The translations under genes and the position numbers were made by a program. The notes under the pieces were generated by a model. The model did no database searches and was not told where the DNA came from. It saw only the letters and a program-made list of their open reading frames with translations. A DNA stretch of 64,000 nt from Auriscalpium vulgare. Lineage: Eukaryota > Basidiomycota > Agaricomycetes > Russulales > Auriscalpiaceae. The DNA lies in contig JAHBBC010000010.1 in assembly GCA_019915015.1 (NCBI GenBank), positions 248,001-312,000 on the forward strand. The letters run 5' to 3'. Of the stretch, positions 43,320 through 54,723 are shown one piece after another (positions within the stretch are counted from its first letter, which is position 1; each line of letters opens with the position of its first letter).

Positions 43320-44941
43320 TGATACGCCTGCTACGCGTGTGGCTACTGTTTGCGCATTTTCGATGCACAGTGGCACTCGCACAGTGGCTCCGACCGTTGC
43401 CATGCATCCCCGACTCTATCGTTCTCGCCGAAACACTCGCACAACAGCTAGCTCTGTAGCTGTCCGCACAATCGTTTGCTGCAAGTTCGCCGACACTCGC
43501 TCTCACTTGCACATCATCCTACGACAGTCGCCGAAGTCACGCCACGTCCCCTGCACCCTAGTCACTCATCAGCAGTCAGACAATGTTCTCCCAAGGTCGC
43601 ACCGACTCGCTATACGTTCAGGCGTGCATACACAGCTCGCGCACACTCGCACTCGACATCGCTGCTTCGCCCGAGCATCGCTACACGTTTGCATCGTTCG
43701 CCTGAGCCAGCCACGTCATCGCCGAGGTCGCCTGACTCGTCCGAGCATCTAGAGCAATCCATCAACTGCATAGTCCGTCGGATCTTGGCCATGTCTCACA
43801 TCAATTAGCCCACATCACCGAAGCCAGAGCCATGAGATAGCGACCCCGTCCACGTCGTCGCAGCCGTTCGCCGGCGCTCGCCTGTACTCAGCGGACACAG
43901 CTGCACATGCCCGACCTCCCAGCAACTCAGAGATGCAGCGCAGACTCGCAGACCATCGAGCTATTGCCCAGCGACATCGGAGACGATCCCCGAGCCCGAG
44001 ACATCAGCGGACCGGATCATCAACCACTTCTGATGCATTGCGGTTGCATCCCGAGCATCCCGGAGGTTTCGCCGAAGATAGCATCATAGTTGCGCCTAGA
44101 CCGTCGCGATACTGTCCCCTCATGTCGCAGCCGTTCGCCGACGTTCGCCTATGTTCAGCGAGCTCAGCTACACGTCTAGGGTCTCTCAGCAACTCGCCAA
44201 CGATACAGTGACTCGCTGAACATCGATATATCACTCAGCAACGCAGGAGACAGTGCCCAAGCCCGAGCCATCAGTGACCCGGATCAACGACTACTTTTGA
44301 CGCGTCGCTGATGCGCCCCGAGTGTCCCGGAGACTTTGCTGGAGATATCTCCGCTTTTGTGTCTAGGCCCTTGATATCTCTTCTCTCTCATTCGCTATAA
44401 TTCGCCGATGCTTCGCACGGCTTCGCTGACTGCATCGCATGACTCGTGTAGCTACTCCGACGCATTTTCCCATGTATAAGTGTAGCTAGCAGCGTCTGCA
44501 TGCAATAGGAACTTCTCCCACCAGAGACAGCACCTCAAACCTCGAGAACTATCGTCTTTCACCTTCGCAGCGCATCGTTTAGCCCTTTTATCGACATCGA
44601 CATCGCATTCACCTTCGCAGCGCATCGTTTACGCACTTGCATATTGAGAACCTTCGCCCTATCGTCGCCCATCGTCGCCCAGCGTCGCCTATCGTCCCCG
44701 ACCTTCGCCCTACCTCCCCAACCAACTCTCGCTACGCCACCCCAAGCCTTGTATTGCCGCCCACACCTTCGCCGACACTCCCCCTCATCCCCCGTCGCTC
44801 GCTACACTTCCCCAGTGACAGCTGCGACTCTCCGAGCCCCCTGGTAGACCTGGGACGCGCCTCCCCAACTAAAACAGTACTACTCGACGAGCAGGGTTTG
44901 GTTTTGTCATCTGACCGCCTGTCCGACGAGTTTGGTCATCA
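43320..44941 (+). repeat. 3' LTR of Gy-I
   Basis: It is 1622 bp, begins TGATACGCC and ends GGTCATCA. It is nearly identical to the 5' LTR and preserves the empty site of element D at about 44390. Confidence 0.92.
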
Positions 44942-45302
44942 ACGCGCGGAGTAGGACGGCCTGCATGTGGAGGAGGTAGTCGGACGGACTGGGGCGTTGA
45001 GGGTTTTTGGAAAGGGCCATCGTTGCAGCCCCCTCATATAGGCGGCGCGAGTAGGGGAAGAGGCACACCATCGCGGCGTCGCGATACAGCGCGAAGACCA
45101 AACACGAGGGTTTCGCCGGAGTTCCGGCCAACGTGGGTTATCGCGACAGATCGCGACCCAGACGGAGCCTCCGGCATGGGCCCAGGAGCTTATCGCAAGG
45201 CATCGCGAAACGTGGCACAGGGACAGGGGGAAGCCGCACATGGCTCCTGGTTTCATTTCAATAGCTATGGAACATTCTACAGACATTGGCCCGGGAATAT
45301 AC

Positions 45303-46551
45303 CTATTCCTCGCGATCCATCAGAAGCTCGATCACCTCTCCCTCCTCGACTTCTTCCGAGCTGGCGATGGGCGGCGGTATCTCCCCGGCGTAGGTAGGAG
45401 ACGCGGAGGGGGCCGTCGGCGCTGGTACCGTGGGGTTCGCGGGGAAGGGAAGAGGGCCCGGCTGGTCCGAGGGATGGACTATGGCATCGAAACCTAGGGG
45501 TATCTCAGCTATGGCTTGGGAGGAGGAGATGTGCGAGAGGCGCGCAGAACTGATCTGCTCGATGGCGCGAATCGAGGCCACGCTGATATCCTGGACCAGG
45601 AAGTCTGCGGGCTGGAGGTTGGCGAGGAGGCGGGATCCTAATCCCCATGCGTCCAGCATCCTGCCCATACAGGTGGCTATCGCAGCCCAGCGCATGTCGA
45701 GGCGATCCAACACCAGTGGCCAGTCCGCCCAAATATCGTGAAACGTGTTGAAGGCCTCAGAAATGGTGGTAAAGTCCCGTAACATATCCACCGAGTCCTC
45801 CGCGAGGCCTCCCAACAGGTAGTACACCACGCCCGTGGTGAGGCGGCCCGCGTAGGCACGAGAGTGGGGGGAGCTGGAGGCACCACGGACGTGGTAGGCC
45901 AGGGCGCGGCACACGGCGTCTTCGCGGGTAATAACAGACATCCCATGGACGGCCCGGGCGTCGAAATCACGTAGGAGCCAACTCTGCATCCCCTGAGGAC
46001 GCAGGGTGGGGAAGGCGCCATGCAACTCCGTGATTTCATGGAGGTAGGATTCGACAGAACCGTCTCCGAAGTAGTACACGGTCCAGAGCCCAGCCTCCAC
46101 GATGGTGATCAAGACGTGGAGTTCCGCATCGGTAGCGTCGGCGGGGAAAGGGGAGAACATCTGGGACCACTGCGGGCTGGCGCGCGCTGAGTCGGGGAGG
46201 GTACGCATGAGGGTGCCCTCGAAGCGCTGGGCAAGAGGGGCGGACGCTGGAACGAGCTTCACCATGAACTCGAGGATTGGCGAGGTGAAGTGGAAGGCAA
46301 GATTGCGCAGGCTGCGGGACGCGCGGATTGAAGAAAGGGTCTGGAATTGAGTTCATCATCAGCCAAGCCGGGAAAAGACGCGGTCGGGGACCAGCACGCA
46401 CCACAAGCTGGTTGACTTTGTCGGCCCACTCTAGACGTAGCGCAACCTCCCGTTCGGCATCCCCAAGGTCAAAACCAGCGAAGGGGGCCTGCGTCAACAG
46501 GCTGAGGAGGTCAAGGTTGTCGGCGGTGGCAGACACGGCGGGGAGGGACAT
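45303..46551 (-). CDS. G3, uncharacterised gypsy-flanking gene (two exons)
   Basis: Exon 1 is 46551-46402 (50 codons) and exon 2 is 46340-45303 (345 codons plus stop), giving 395 residues. The intron has a GTGCGT donor and CAG acceptor. It is a paralogue of G1 and G2 with the same intron position. The product is helical-looking with several Trp-containing blocks (WTVYYFGDGSVESYL, FHDIWADWPLVLDRLDMRW) and a Pro-rich then acidic tail (SSEEVEEGEVIELL). A CATATAAGG sequence about 65 bp before the ATG is a good TATA box. The start codon is about 110 bp from a gypsy polypurine tract on the other strand, as for G1. Function unknown. Confidence 0.72.
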
Positions 46552-46640
46552 CGCGGGACAGAAATCGGCAAAGGGATGCTACAAGCGATGTTATCGCGAA
46601 AGGTCGCGAGCCCTTATATGCCGCTTCCGCACGGTTCCTG

Positions 46641-46679
46641 GCAACTGGGGACAGTTGCAGTTTCAGTTGGGGGGAGAAA
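46641..46679 (+). promoter_or_regulatory. Hairpin plus polypurine tract of a fourth gypsy 3' end
   Basis: Stem GCAACTG with CAGTTGC around GGGA, then CAGTTGGGGGGAGAAA abutting TGATAGG. Compared with 3058, a G-C pair in the stem is replaced by A-T, so pairing is kept. Confidence 0.75.
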
Positions 46680-47370
46680 TGATAGGTTCAGGCCGCGGGC
46701 AAGCGTGTAGCGAGACGTCGCGAGACGGGGAAGCAGCATGCGAGGCGCAGGGTCGCGGGAGCGGGGGTGATGGGAACGTGGTCCGGCGACCCAGGAGCAA
46801 CCGGGACTGGCGACGGAACGGATCACCGGAACGGGCTAGATCGGGAGGGCTTAGCGACGTAGGTAGAGCCACTACTTAGGGAGCTGCGCGAGACATAGCA
46901 ACCCAATCAACCTGTGGGCGGCGCAAGCCACCCACACCCTTTACCTCACAGAAACTGTAGCCTGAGGCGCTACCAGACTTAGGAAGGCAGGACCCCACCG
47001 ATGTGGGAACAGGTAGGCAGGCGGACAGGCAAGAGGGGGTGCAACGGCCCATAGGCGGACGCTTCGCACACGGGTGCGAAGCACTCGGAGGAGGATCCCG
47101 TAGAGGGCATCCCCAGGCAGGTGAGTGTTTAGTTTGGTGTTTAGGCGGTAGGAGGTGGCCCCGCACGACCGCGGGGAGGGCACGAAGCGCAACAGCGACA
47201 CGAACGCCTTCCCACTCAGCAAGTCTAGTCACCCGGACTGGATCGCGACGTATAGGAGGCAGTGTTGGTGGTTGTTGTCCTGTGAGGCACTCGCCGCACG
47301 CCCCGCTAGGGTCCGTCCCGGGTGATAGCGTATCACCGGATTACTCAAGATCCAACAGTCCCCCGTAAGC
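46680..47370 (+). repeat. Putative gypsy LTR, right end uncertain
   Basis: Only the left end (TGATAGG after a polypurine tract) is supported. Within it lie short hairpins such as GCTTCGCAC-ACGG-GTGCGAAGC near 47063 and GGTGAT-AGCGT-ATCACC near 47321. The border with the LINE 5' region is a guess. Confidence 0.45.
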
Positions 47371-47405
47371 TGGAACACTTGATAGAATGGTGTCCGCTTC
47401 AGGCG

Positions 47406-47444
47406 CTGTGGCTGAGATAATCTCGGGGAATATCTCCCCCACAG
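47406..47444. other. Two-stage hairpin upstream of the LINE
   Basis: CTGTGG pairs with CCACAG, and inside it GAGATA pairs with TATCTC, with a 2+2 internal loop and an 11-base apical loop. It may be a structured element of the LINE 5' region or of the LTR. Confidence 0.4.
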
Positions 47445-47529
47445 CCACGAGGGCCGTGGGAACCATATTACATATATACGGCAGCTGATATAAGCGCCCA
47501 GGGCCCATAACCTGTTGGAGTATATAATA

Positions 47530-47601
47530 TGGTCAGGCCCAGAGTCGAACTGGGGACCTCCCGATAGATCTGGGATGCTGTAACCACTCAGCTACCCGAC
47601 C
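47530..47601 (-). tRNA. tRNA-like sequence, possible anticodon UCU (Arg)
   Basis: 72 nt with perfect acceptor (GGTCGGG/CCTGACC, one G-T), D-stem (GCTG/CAGC), T-stem (CCCAG/CTGGG) and a discriminator A. The anticodon stem has four pairs and an A-C mismatch. The loop GATCTAT lacks the universal T33, so the anticodon reading is uncertain. It is antisense to the LINE, about 30 bp before its first ATG. It may be a pseudogene or tRNA-derived segment. Confidence 0.6.
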
Positions 47602-47630
47602 GCACAAGGCCAGGGTGTTCCGGATTACTC

Positions 47631-50343
47631 ATGCATCAACAGGACTCACCAGAGTCGACCGCGCGCGCATCATTAACCGCTCGATCAGAAAAAAAGAAGA
47701 AAAATATCAAAGCACACGTCAAAATAGCCGCACAAAATATGGATGGACGCACCTACCGAACAAAGGCGGGAGAAACTCGTAGCAAATGGCTCAACGTACA
47801 TAGAGCTGTTCGTGAATATAAGCTTGGCATCCTCGCACTCCAAGAAACCCACCTAACGGAAGAAGAACTGGCTGACCTGCAACTCAAATACGCGAAATCA
47901 TACACCATCCTTAACTCAAACTTACCAGACAACCCCAGCGGATCAGCAGGGGTAGCTTTTGTCCTGAATAAAGGACTCATCAACACAGAAGGCGCAACGG
48001 TTACACCGTTGATAGAAGGCCGAGCGGCCCTCCTAGAAATTAAGTGGAATGAATCGGAGACACTAAGAATACTCAACATCTATGCACCCAACCCACCAGG
48101 AGAACACCCGGATTTCTGGGAACAACTCAACGACAGTCTTCGGGACAATGGCATAACGGAAATAGACTACGTCCTCGGGGACTTTAACCTCGTAGAAGAC
48201 GCGCGGGACCGCGCCCCGCAACGACCGGACAACGACAGAGCAGTCGAAGCGCTGCGAGAATTCCGCCAGACATATAACCTGATAGATGCATGGAGAAAGG
48301 ATAATGAGACAGAGCGAATCTTCACCTACCGCCACACGACAACGACAGAGCAGTCGAAGCGCTGCGAGAATTCCGCCAGACATATAACCTGATAGATGCA
48401 TGGAGAAAGGATAATGAGACAGAGCGAATCTTCACCTACCGCCACACCACGAACCAAAGCAAGTCGCGTCTTGACAGAATCTACACTACGGAAGAGCACA
48501 GCAAGAATGCATACGAATGGGTAGTGCACGCGAAAGCAATCCACTCCGACCACGACCTAGTAAGCGTCAAGCACACACTTAAAAATGCCCCGCACATAGG
48601 GAAAGGCAGATGGACATGGCCATTATTCCTAGTCGAAGACAAGAAACTGATAAGCACCATAATAGAAAAAGGGATAGCCCTTGAGGGAAAGATCGGAGAC
48701 CCCTCCCTAAATAGACAGGAGAACAATCCGCAAGTACTCTGGCAAGATTTCAAGGACGACATCACCAAGACAGCGAAAAAAGTGGCAAAAGCAGCCGTAA
48801 ATCGCATTGCAACCAAAATCAGGAAGCTTCGGGAAGAAGCCCAGCGCCTGGCGAACGACCCCGGAATAGACGATGACGAAAATATAAGGAGAGAAGAAGC
48901 CCTCCTAATAAAAGAAATAGAGCACCTAGAGCGAAAACGCCGGTCTGCATCAGAACGAAATGCCCAGGCCCGATGGCATGTAAAAGGAGAATCGGTCGGC
49001 AAATACTGGACCAAGGCAAACAAAGAGCAGAAGCCACGAGATATCATCACGCGCTTGCGCAAACCGGACACACAAAACAACCCAGGCCAGCAGAGGGGCC
49101 AGCTGTACGAAACCAAGTCGCAAAAAATGGCGGAACTGGCCGCACAATACCACTCAGACATCCAGAACGACGCAGAGCAAGATAACAAAAACCAACAAGC
49201 AAGAAACGCCGGTGTGAACAGAGTTCTCGGATCCATTCCGCCACACCAAAAGCTAAACCCAACGACGGAAACCGGCCTGAAGGAAGAGGTCACCGAAGAA
49301 CAGGTCCTAGAAGCATTAAAGTCATCGAAGAATGGCACTGCAACAGGGCTCGACGGATGCCCGTATGAGCTATGGAAAAAACTCCTCGAGGAATATGACA
49401 TGGCAGTAGAAGACGAGCGACCAGGGTTCAACATAGGGAAAACACTCACCACCATCTTTCAGGACGTCCAAAGCCATGGCATCGACCCACGTACGAGCTT
49501 CACTGCGGGATGGATGTGCCCCATCTATAAGAAAAGAGACCGATCAGACATTGCCAATTATCGGCCAATAACCCTGCTGAACACCGACTACAAAATACTC
49601 ACCAAGGCCCTAGTAATGCAGCTAGCCCGCTGTATAAGCCCTCTAATCCATACGGACCAAGCTGGGTTCATACCAGGACGGTCAATAGCCAACCATGTAC
49701 GACTAGCACAAACGATGATTGACTATGCAGAAGCGACGGAGCAGGATGGCGTAATCATTGCCCTAGACCAAGAGAAAGCATATGATAAAATCAAACATGA
49801 ATACCTGTGGCAAGTACTGGAGAAGTTCAACCTACCCAACACGTTCATCCAGACAGTGAAATCCCTCTATGGCCGTTCTTTCACATCTGTGAATATCAAC
49901 GGCTTCCTTAGTAGCCCATTCCAAGTCACCCGAGGGGTCAGACAGGGCGACCCACTTTCATGCCTCCTATTCAACCTAGCCATAGAACCGCTCGCGTGTA
50001 TCTTCCAGGTGTCACCAAAACTCCGAGGATTCAACATACCTGGCCTAATGGAAAAGCTAGTAATCAACCTTTTTGCAGACGATACCCTTCTCTACCTCTC
50101 AAAGGAAGACAGATACGCAGACGTAAAACCCATCCTAGACGAGTGGTGCGCCGCATCAGGAGCGCACTTCAACACAGACAAAACGGAATACATACCAATC
50201 GGCGCTGAAGAACATCGCAACACAGTAGTAGCGACGAGGCGCCTCACCACAACAGATCAAAATCTGCCCGCCACAGCACGAATAGCGAAGAACGGTACCG
50301 CAGTACGCTACCTTGGAGGGTACATAGAAAACGCCATAGACGA
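47631..50343 (+). pseudogene. LINE: APE endonuclease and reverse transcriptase
   Basis: The frame from ATG 47631 encodes an apurinic-type endonuclease: IAAQNMDG, ALQETHL, DFN near 48180 and SDHDLVSV near 48547. A 110-bp tandem duplication (48231-48340 and 48341-48450) shifts the frame; without it the ORF continues straight into the downstream frame. That holds the RT with LNTDYKILTKAL, DQAGFIPGRS, ALDQEKAYDKI, TRGVRQGDPLS and FADD (50072-50083). This domain order is that of L1/Tx1-like or Tad-like non-LTR elements. The 3' part is cut off by the Gy-III LTR at 50344. Base composition is richer in A than in its neighbours. Confidence 0.88.
48231..48450. repeat. 110-bp tandem duplication in the LINE
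   Basis: Two adjacent copies, nearly identical, each beginning AACGACAGAGCAGTCG. The length is not a multiple of three, so it breaks the endonuclease ORF. Confidence 0.92.
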
Positions 50344-51178
50344 TGATGGGACCCACCGAGCTACAGGCACCGAAACGGGCCAATCGCACCGCTACAGACG
50401 GACACACACCCCCGAGACCCCCGTAGGGCGTCGAGGCACCAACACGACCACCATGCGCTACTCCCGAGGCCAGGCGACACAGCTGCGAGAACGTTGCAGT
50501 GTAGGGGAGGCGTACCGTGGAGAGGCGAGACTTAGCAGGGCGCGGGTGCACGGACCGTGGGAGAGCTGACGAAGCAGCGGTATATAGATGCGATTCGAGC
50601 TCTTGTATAGGGACTTTTGGACCTCGGGGCCTACACCTGAGACTACACCTTTCATTTCCACAACACAGCAACCTCTGCTAGACGCGACCAGAACCGACTA
50701 GGCCGGCAAGATGACTTAGGCAGCGGGACGGGGCCGGCCATCGGGTCGCACTCTCACCGCGACACTACGGGCCATGCCGCCCAGACCCCACCACAGACTG
50801 GCGTGATACAGTGTGGTAGGGCATTTGTGACTGACGTTTATGTTATAGGATAGTGGCCACGGACGGTACAGATGAAGACGGTCGGGTCGGACGGTCGGTG
50901 CTACACGGCGACACGCACGGAACTCACGACGGCGGCCGTGAACGGACGAAGACCTCTACCAACACGAGAGGGCGCGTCGTATGACGGTCGGGTAGTGCAG
51001 GGCAGATAGGCTAAGAGGCGAGGCCAGGACCCGTGGGGTCCTGGGTGGTTTTGTTCGGGTCACGGTCGCGATCTTGGTTGCTTCCCCCGATCCACCACCT
51101 CTTGGGCCAGCGGTTGGCTGCTCGCTCCCTCCATTTCTATTGACGTTCCCCGGGCCTTCCCCAGGGTTCATCTCATCA
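50344..51178 (+). repeat. 5' LTR of Gy-III
   Basis: It begins TGATGGGACC, ends CTCATCA and is similar to the LTR at 3096-3953. The next bases repeat the Gy-I primer-binding region. It is inserted in the LINE RT ORF. Confidence 0.88.
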
Positions 51179-51228
51179 TTTGTGGAGCCCACCGCGAGGG
51201 GGCTAGTGTCAACCGCTCGAGCAACCCG

Positions 51229-54123
51229 ATGGCACCAAAGGCGAGGGTCGCAGTAGAGCCCACGCGACGCGCGCCGCCTCAAGCGGCTCTGTCGGAATAC
51301 TCGACCAGTCAGCGCGCGGAGTCCATGCCAGGGCACCTCACATCGTCAGAGGAAGGGGAATCGGAAGAGGAGGCCACGACGCCCAGCAGCGGAGACGGCG
51401 AGGGCGACCACGAAAACGACGACGGCGAGGCATCGGACGGATCGGACACGGCACCCGACGGCGACGGAGCTGATACGAGCGAGGTTCCCGGAGATCAAAA
51501 CACGGAGGCAAGTCCAGAGCTATCGGAGGAGTCGGATCACGGTTGGGATGGCGAACGGTCTCTCCATCAAGAGCTTCTGGACGTCGGGGAGTCGTCGAGC
51601 CAATTACTGACTGGCGGCACGACCCGACGGTGGTCGTCCCCGGAGCTTACCCCGTCGGAATTGGAGCCCGAGGTGGCCGCGCTGATTGATGGGGTTCGAG
51701 GCAAGGTACAACCGTCTCCCGGCAGCCAGCGATTGGTTCCCCACCGCAGTAACATCGGAGGCCACGGTCGCTTATTAGGCAACAGCCGCGACGCGTCAGC
51801 ACAGGTTTCCCGACCAGTATCTCCCACATCGCAATCCAGTCGTCCGTTCCCCAGTTCAACTCGTCACGCAGCAATGACCACTCTGATGCCCATCCGCGGC
51901 GATCGCCAAGCTCCTAAGTTCGATAACCTGAAGCCACGCGAGTTGCAACGCTACTTCGCAGAGCTGCGACACCTGTTCACCAGGGCGGGTATCGAGGAGG
52001 GTCAGGATCAGGAGAAGAAGGAGCATGCAACACGTTACCTGGACGTCGTCACGGCCGACCAGTGGCAGAGCCGGCCTCAGTACGCCGGGGACGCGACTTT
52101 CAAAGAGTTCGTAACCGCGATCATCGAGCTCTACCCGGGTGCGGACGAAGAGTGCAAGTACACTATGGGCGACCTCGACCAGCTTGTCGCCGAGACCGCG
52201 TGACGCGGTATAACAACCATCGGCGACGTCGGGGAATACTACCGCGGCTTCTACGCGATCTCCCAGTTCCTTATAGGGCGGCAACGGATCTCTGAGCGCA
52301 ACCAGGACTACACATTCCTACGGGGCTTTCAGAAGGGCCTACAGGACAGGATCGAGCAGCGACTGCAGTTAAAATATCCCGACCACGATCGCAACGGGCC
52401 GTACCCAATGGACCAGGTAGTGGAGGCGGCGCGATACGTACTGCACGGCACCTCAAGCACCCCGCGATCGGCTGTGCTTAGCGTTCCAGCAAGTCTAGCC
52501 GACTCGGCCGCGCCCGCAGTTATCAAGTCGGAGGAGCCTGCGATCAAAGTCGAGCAGTTTGCGGCCCTGATGGAGAAGGCGGCCGAACAGATTGCAAAGG
52601 CATACAGCGCGGGGAGGGCGGACGTGATGGGGATGAGCAACGCGGCACCCCAACCGTCGGCATTCACGCGTGGACCACCGGGCCCGATGATGGCGTCGGC
52701 AGCTCGTTTCAACCGCCCTCGCCCGGCTCCGGGACAAGATGGCGCCAGGTGTTCGTTCTGCAACGGACCCGACCACTTCATTCGCGAATGTCTCGTGCTA
52801 CAGGACTACATAGCGACGGGACGGGTGATACGCAACAAAATGAACCAGGTGGTGCTCAAGAATGGACGACCAGTGCCGTTCGGAATGGGCCCCATCCAAG
52901 CGCGAGTAGACGAGTTTTATCGCACGGATCCGTCCGGTTTACGCGCCGACGTTGCGGCCAGAGTCGCAGGCAATGTGACGGAGACGATGATGTTGGCATC
53001 CACAGGCCCCATCGCAGTCACCGACTACCCGCTCCGCCCTGCACGCGACCAACCTGTCGCAGGGCTCATCCAGTTAATCCCGCCGTTAACGGACGATGAT
53101 CGGCTAGAGGAGTTGCGCCAGGAGATGGCGGTTCTGACGCTCATGAAGGAACAGCGAAACGCGGGCCGGGCTCGAAGGGAGGCAGCGATACGCAATGACG
53201 AGTTACCACCGCCAATTGGCCCCTTGCCGGGAGAAAGGGTGCAAACCAAGAAACTCATCCCCGAGGTGGTGATACCTCCGTCGAAATTCACTCCAAAACG
53301 GCCAAAGGTTACGTTCGCGGTGCCCAATGAAGAGGAGGTGGCGGGGGCGACAGACGCGGCAAACGAGGACGAGCCGACCGACGAGAAGGGCGCCGAAGAG
53401 GCTGAGCCGGAACCCATCCATCCTTTTGCCTCGGTACCCGACGCAACGTACATACCGGTCGGCGACGAGGCGCGACCAGACAAAGGGAAGAAACCACTCG
53501 CTGCCTATACGAAAGACACACCCATCCACAGTGAGGAAGTCGCTAAGGAAGTCTATGGGCGCGCGATGGGAGCCTCCGTCACGCTGACGCAGGGCGAACT
53601 ACTATCCCTGGCACCGGAGGTACGCTCGCAACTGCGCTATGCCATCACCCCGCGTCGGGTAGCGGCGCCGGTGTTGACCGGCGGAGACGCGCCTGTGGCG
53701 GTCTTGCACACAGCGCTAGCGGAGAACGAGGAGCCTACCACGGAGTGGTCGGATCTTCCGGGCGATCTGTACGACAAAGAGCGGGAACAAGAAAGAGATC
53801 GGGCGAGGGGGTACACCTCGCATATGCCGGCGTCGTTCCTGCAGGCCATACAGAGCCAGCCGGCGGTGCCGCCCAGGGGGTCGCTAGTCTTGTCCGACCC
53901 GATGCTGACGTTGATGATTGCTTCGGTGGAGACGCCGGCCCCGCTCGTGGTCGCGAAGGAGTCGTCCGCATTGCGCGCAGTCCTGCCGCTGGTGGATAAC
54001 CAAGCGCATATCGAGGCTATCCTCGATCCCGGGTTGCAGGTCATCTCCATGTCCGAAGACGTCTGCCATTTCCTCGGCTTAGCGTACGACCCTGCAATCA
54101 CATTAGACATGCTGTCCGCAAAC
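51229..54123 (+). pseudogene. Gy-III Gag-protease, stop codon and truncation
   Basis: The ATG is about 50 bp after the LTR. The N-terminus is acidic and disordered. The core from MTTLMPIRGDRQAPKF aligns with Gy-I gag. A TGA at 52201-52203 interrupts the frame where Gy-I has Arg (before RGI), which fits CGA to TGA; the same frame then stays open. A CCHC knuckle (CSFCNGPDHFIREC) and the protease site ILDPGLQVISMS follow. The ORF ends at 54123, where the Gy-IV LTR is inserted within the protease domain. The rest of Gy-III should lie beyond the right edge of the window. Confidence 0.88.
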
Positions 54124-54723
54124 TGAGACACCTCTGATAGGCGAGTCTCGAGATTCGGAGGTAGGACGAGGGAGAGACGAGTTCGAGGAGGAACCAAGGG
54201 TGTGCAGTCCTGTCGGTACGAGGCTTCCTCGTGTTGACAGACTTCCTTTGAGCACGGAAGGATGGAGTGCGAGAAGATCCCGCGTCACGCTCGTAGGCGC
54301 GGAGCCCGAGCGGGAGCCCAGTCGGTAGGAGGCTTCCTCCTGGTGACGGGCTTGAGAGAGAGAAGGGCGAGGCGCCGGCGGCCCAAGTATGTTGCGCGTG
54401 TGTGGTTCTGTGGGCGCTCTCTAGCGCTCACGAAGCCGCGGGCGCGCGTGACTTGTCGCGTCGTCGCGTCGTCGATCTTGAGAGTCGTCTAGCGACTTCT
54501 TGTTCTTCAGAGGAGAGACGAATGAAAAAGAAAGAGACGAGACGACGGAAAAGAGAAAAGAAAAGACACGTTGTATTATGAATGTTCGATGTCAGTGCTA
54601 ATCGAGTTTAAATACATACAAGCTAATTCAAAGTCCGATCTATCTAATCTACTGACTACCGATCTACTGACCTCTTGCGCTGATACTACCGTTCTCGCCT
54701 ACGCGTCCTTGACATCCGTCACA
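54124..54723 (-). repeat. 3' LTR of chromovirus Gy-IV
   Basis: On the minus strand it begins TGTGACGG after a polypurine-like run (TGGGGGGG) and ends GTCTCA. It is similar to the LTR at 998-1610. It is inserted in Gy-III gag. Confidence 0.88.

Larger units (their letters stand above)
34499..44941 (+). mobile_element. Gy-I, complete Ty3/gypsy element
   Basis: It has two LTRs, a PBS, gag, pol, a polypurine tract and flanking duplication ACGC (or AACGC, if the last LTR base is counted as target). By eye the LTRs differ at fewer than ten positions plus one 4-bp indel, so the insertion is young. The element lies in reverse orientation within gene G2. Element D sits in its 5' LTR and must be younger still. 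Confidence 0.92.
33338..45020 (-). pseudogene. G2, G1-family gene split by Gy-I
   Basis: Exon 1 runs from an ATG at 45020 (or 44966) to the Gy-I insertion at 44942 and resumes at 34498 down to 34373. Exon 2 is 34294-33338. The intron is 78 bp with a GTGCGT donor, the same donor as in G3. Rejoining across the element keeps one frame through LLRAFSRF, so the gene was intact before insertion. The product would be 367 or 385 residues depending on the start, close to G1 (388) and G3 (395), with the same intron position. The C-terminus is Arg/Pro-rich rather than acidic. Now interrupted by about 10.4 kb, it should be non-functional. Confidence 0.75.
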
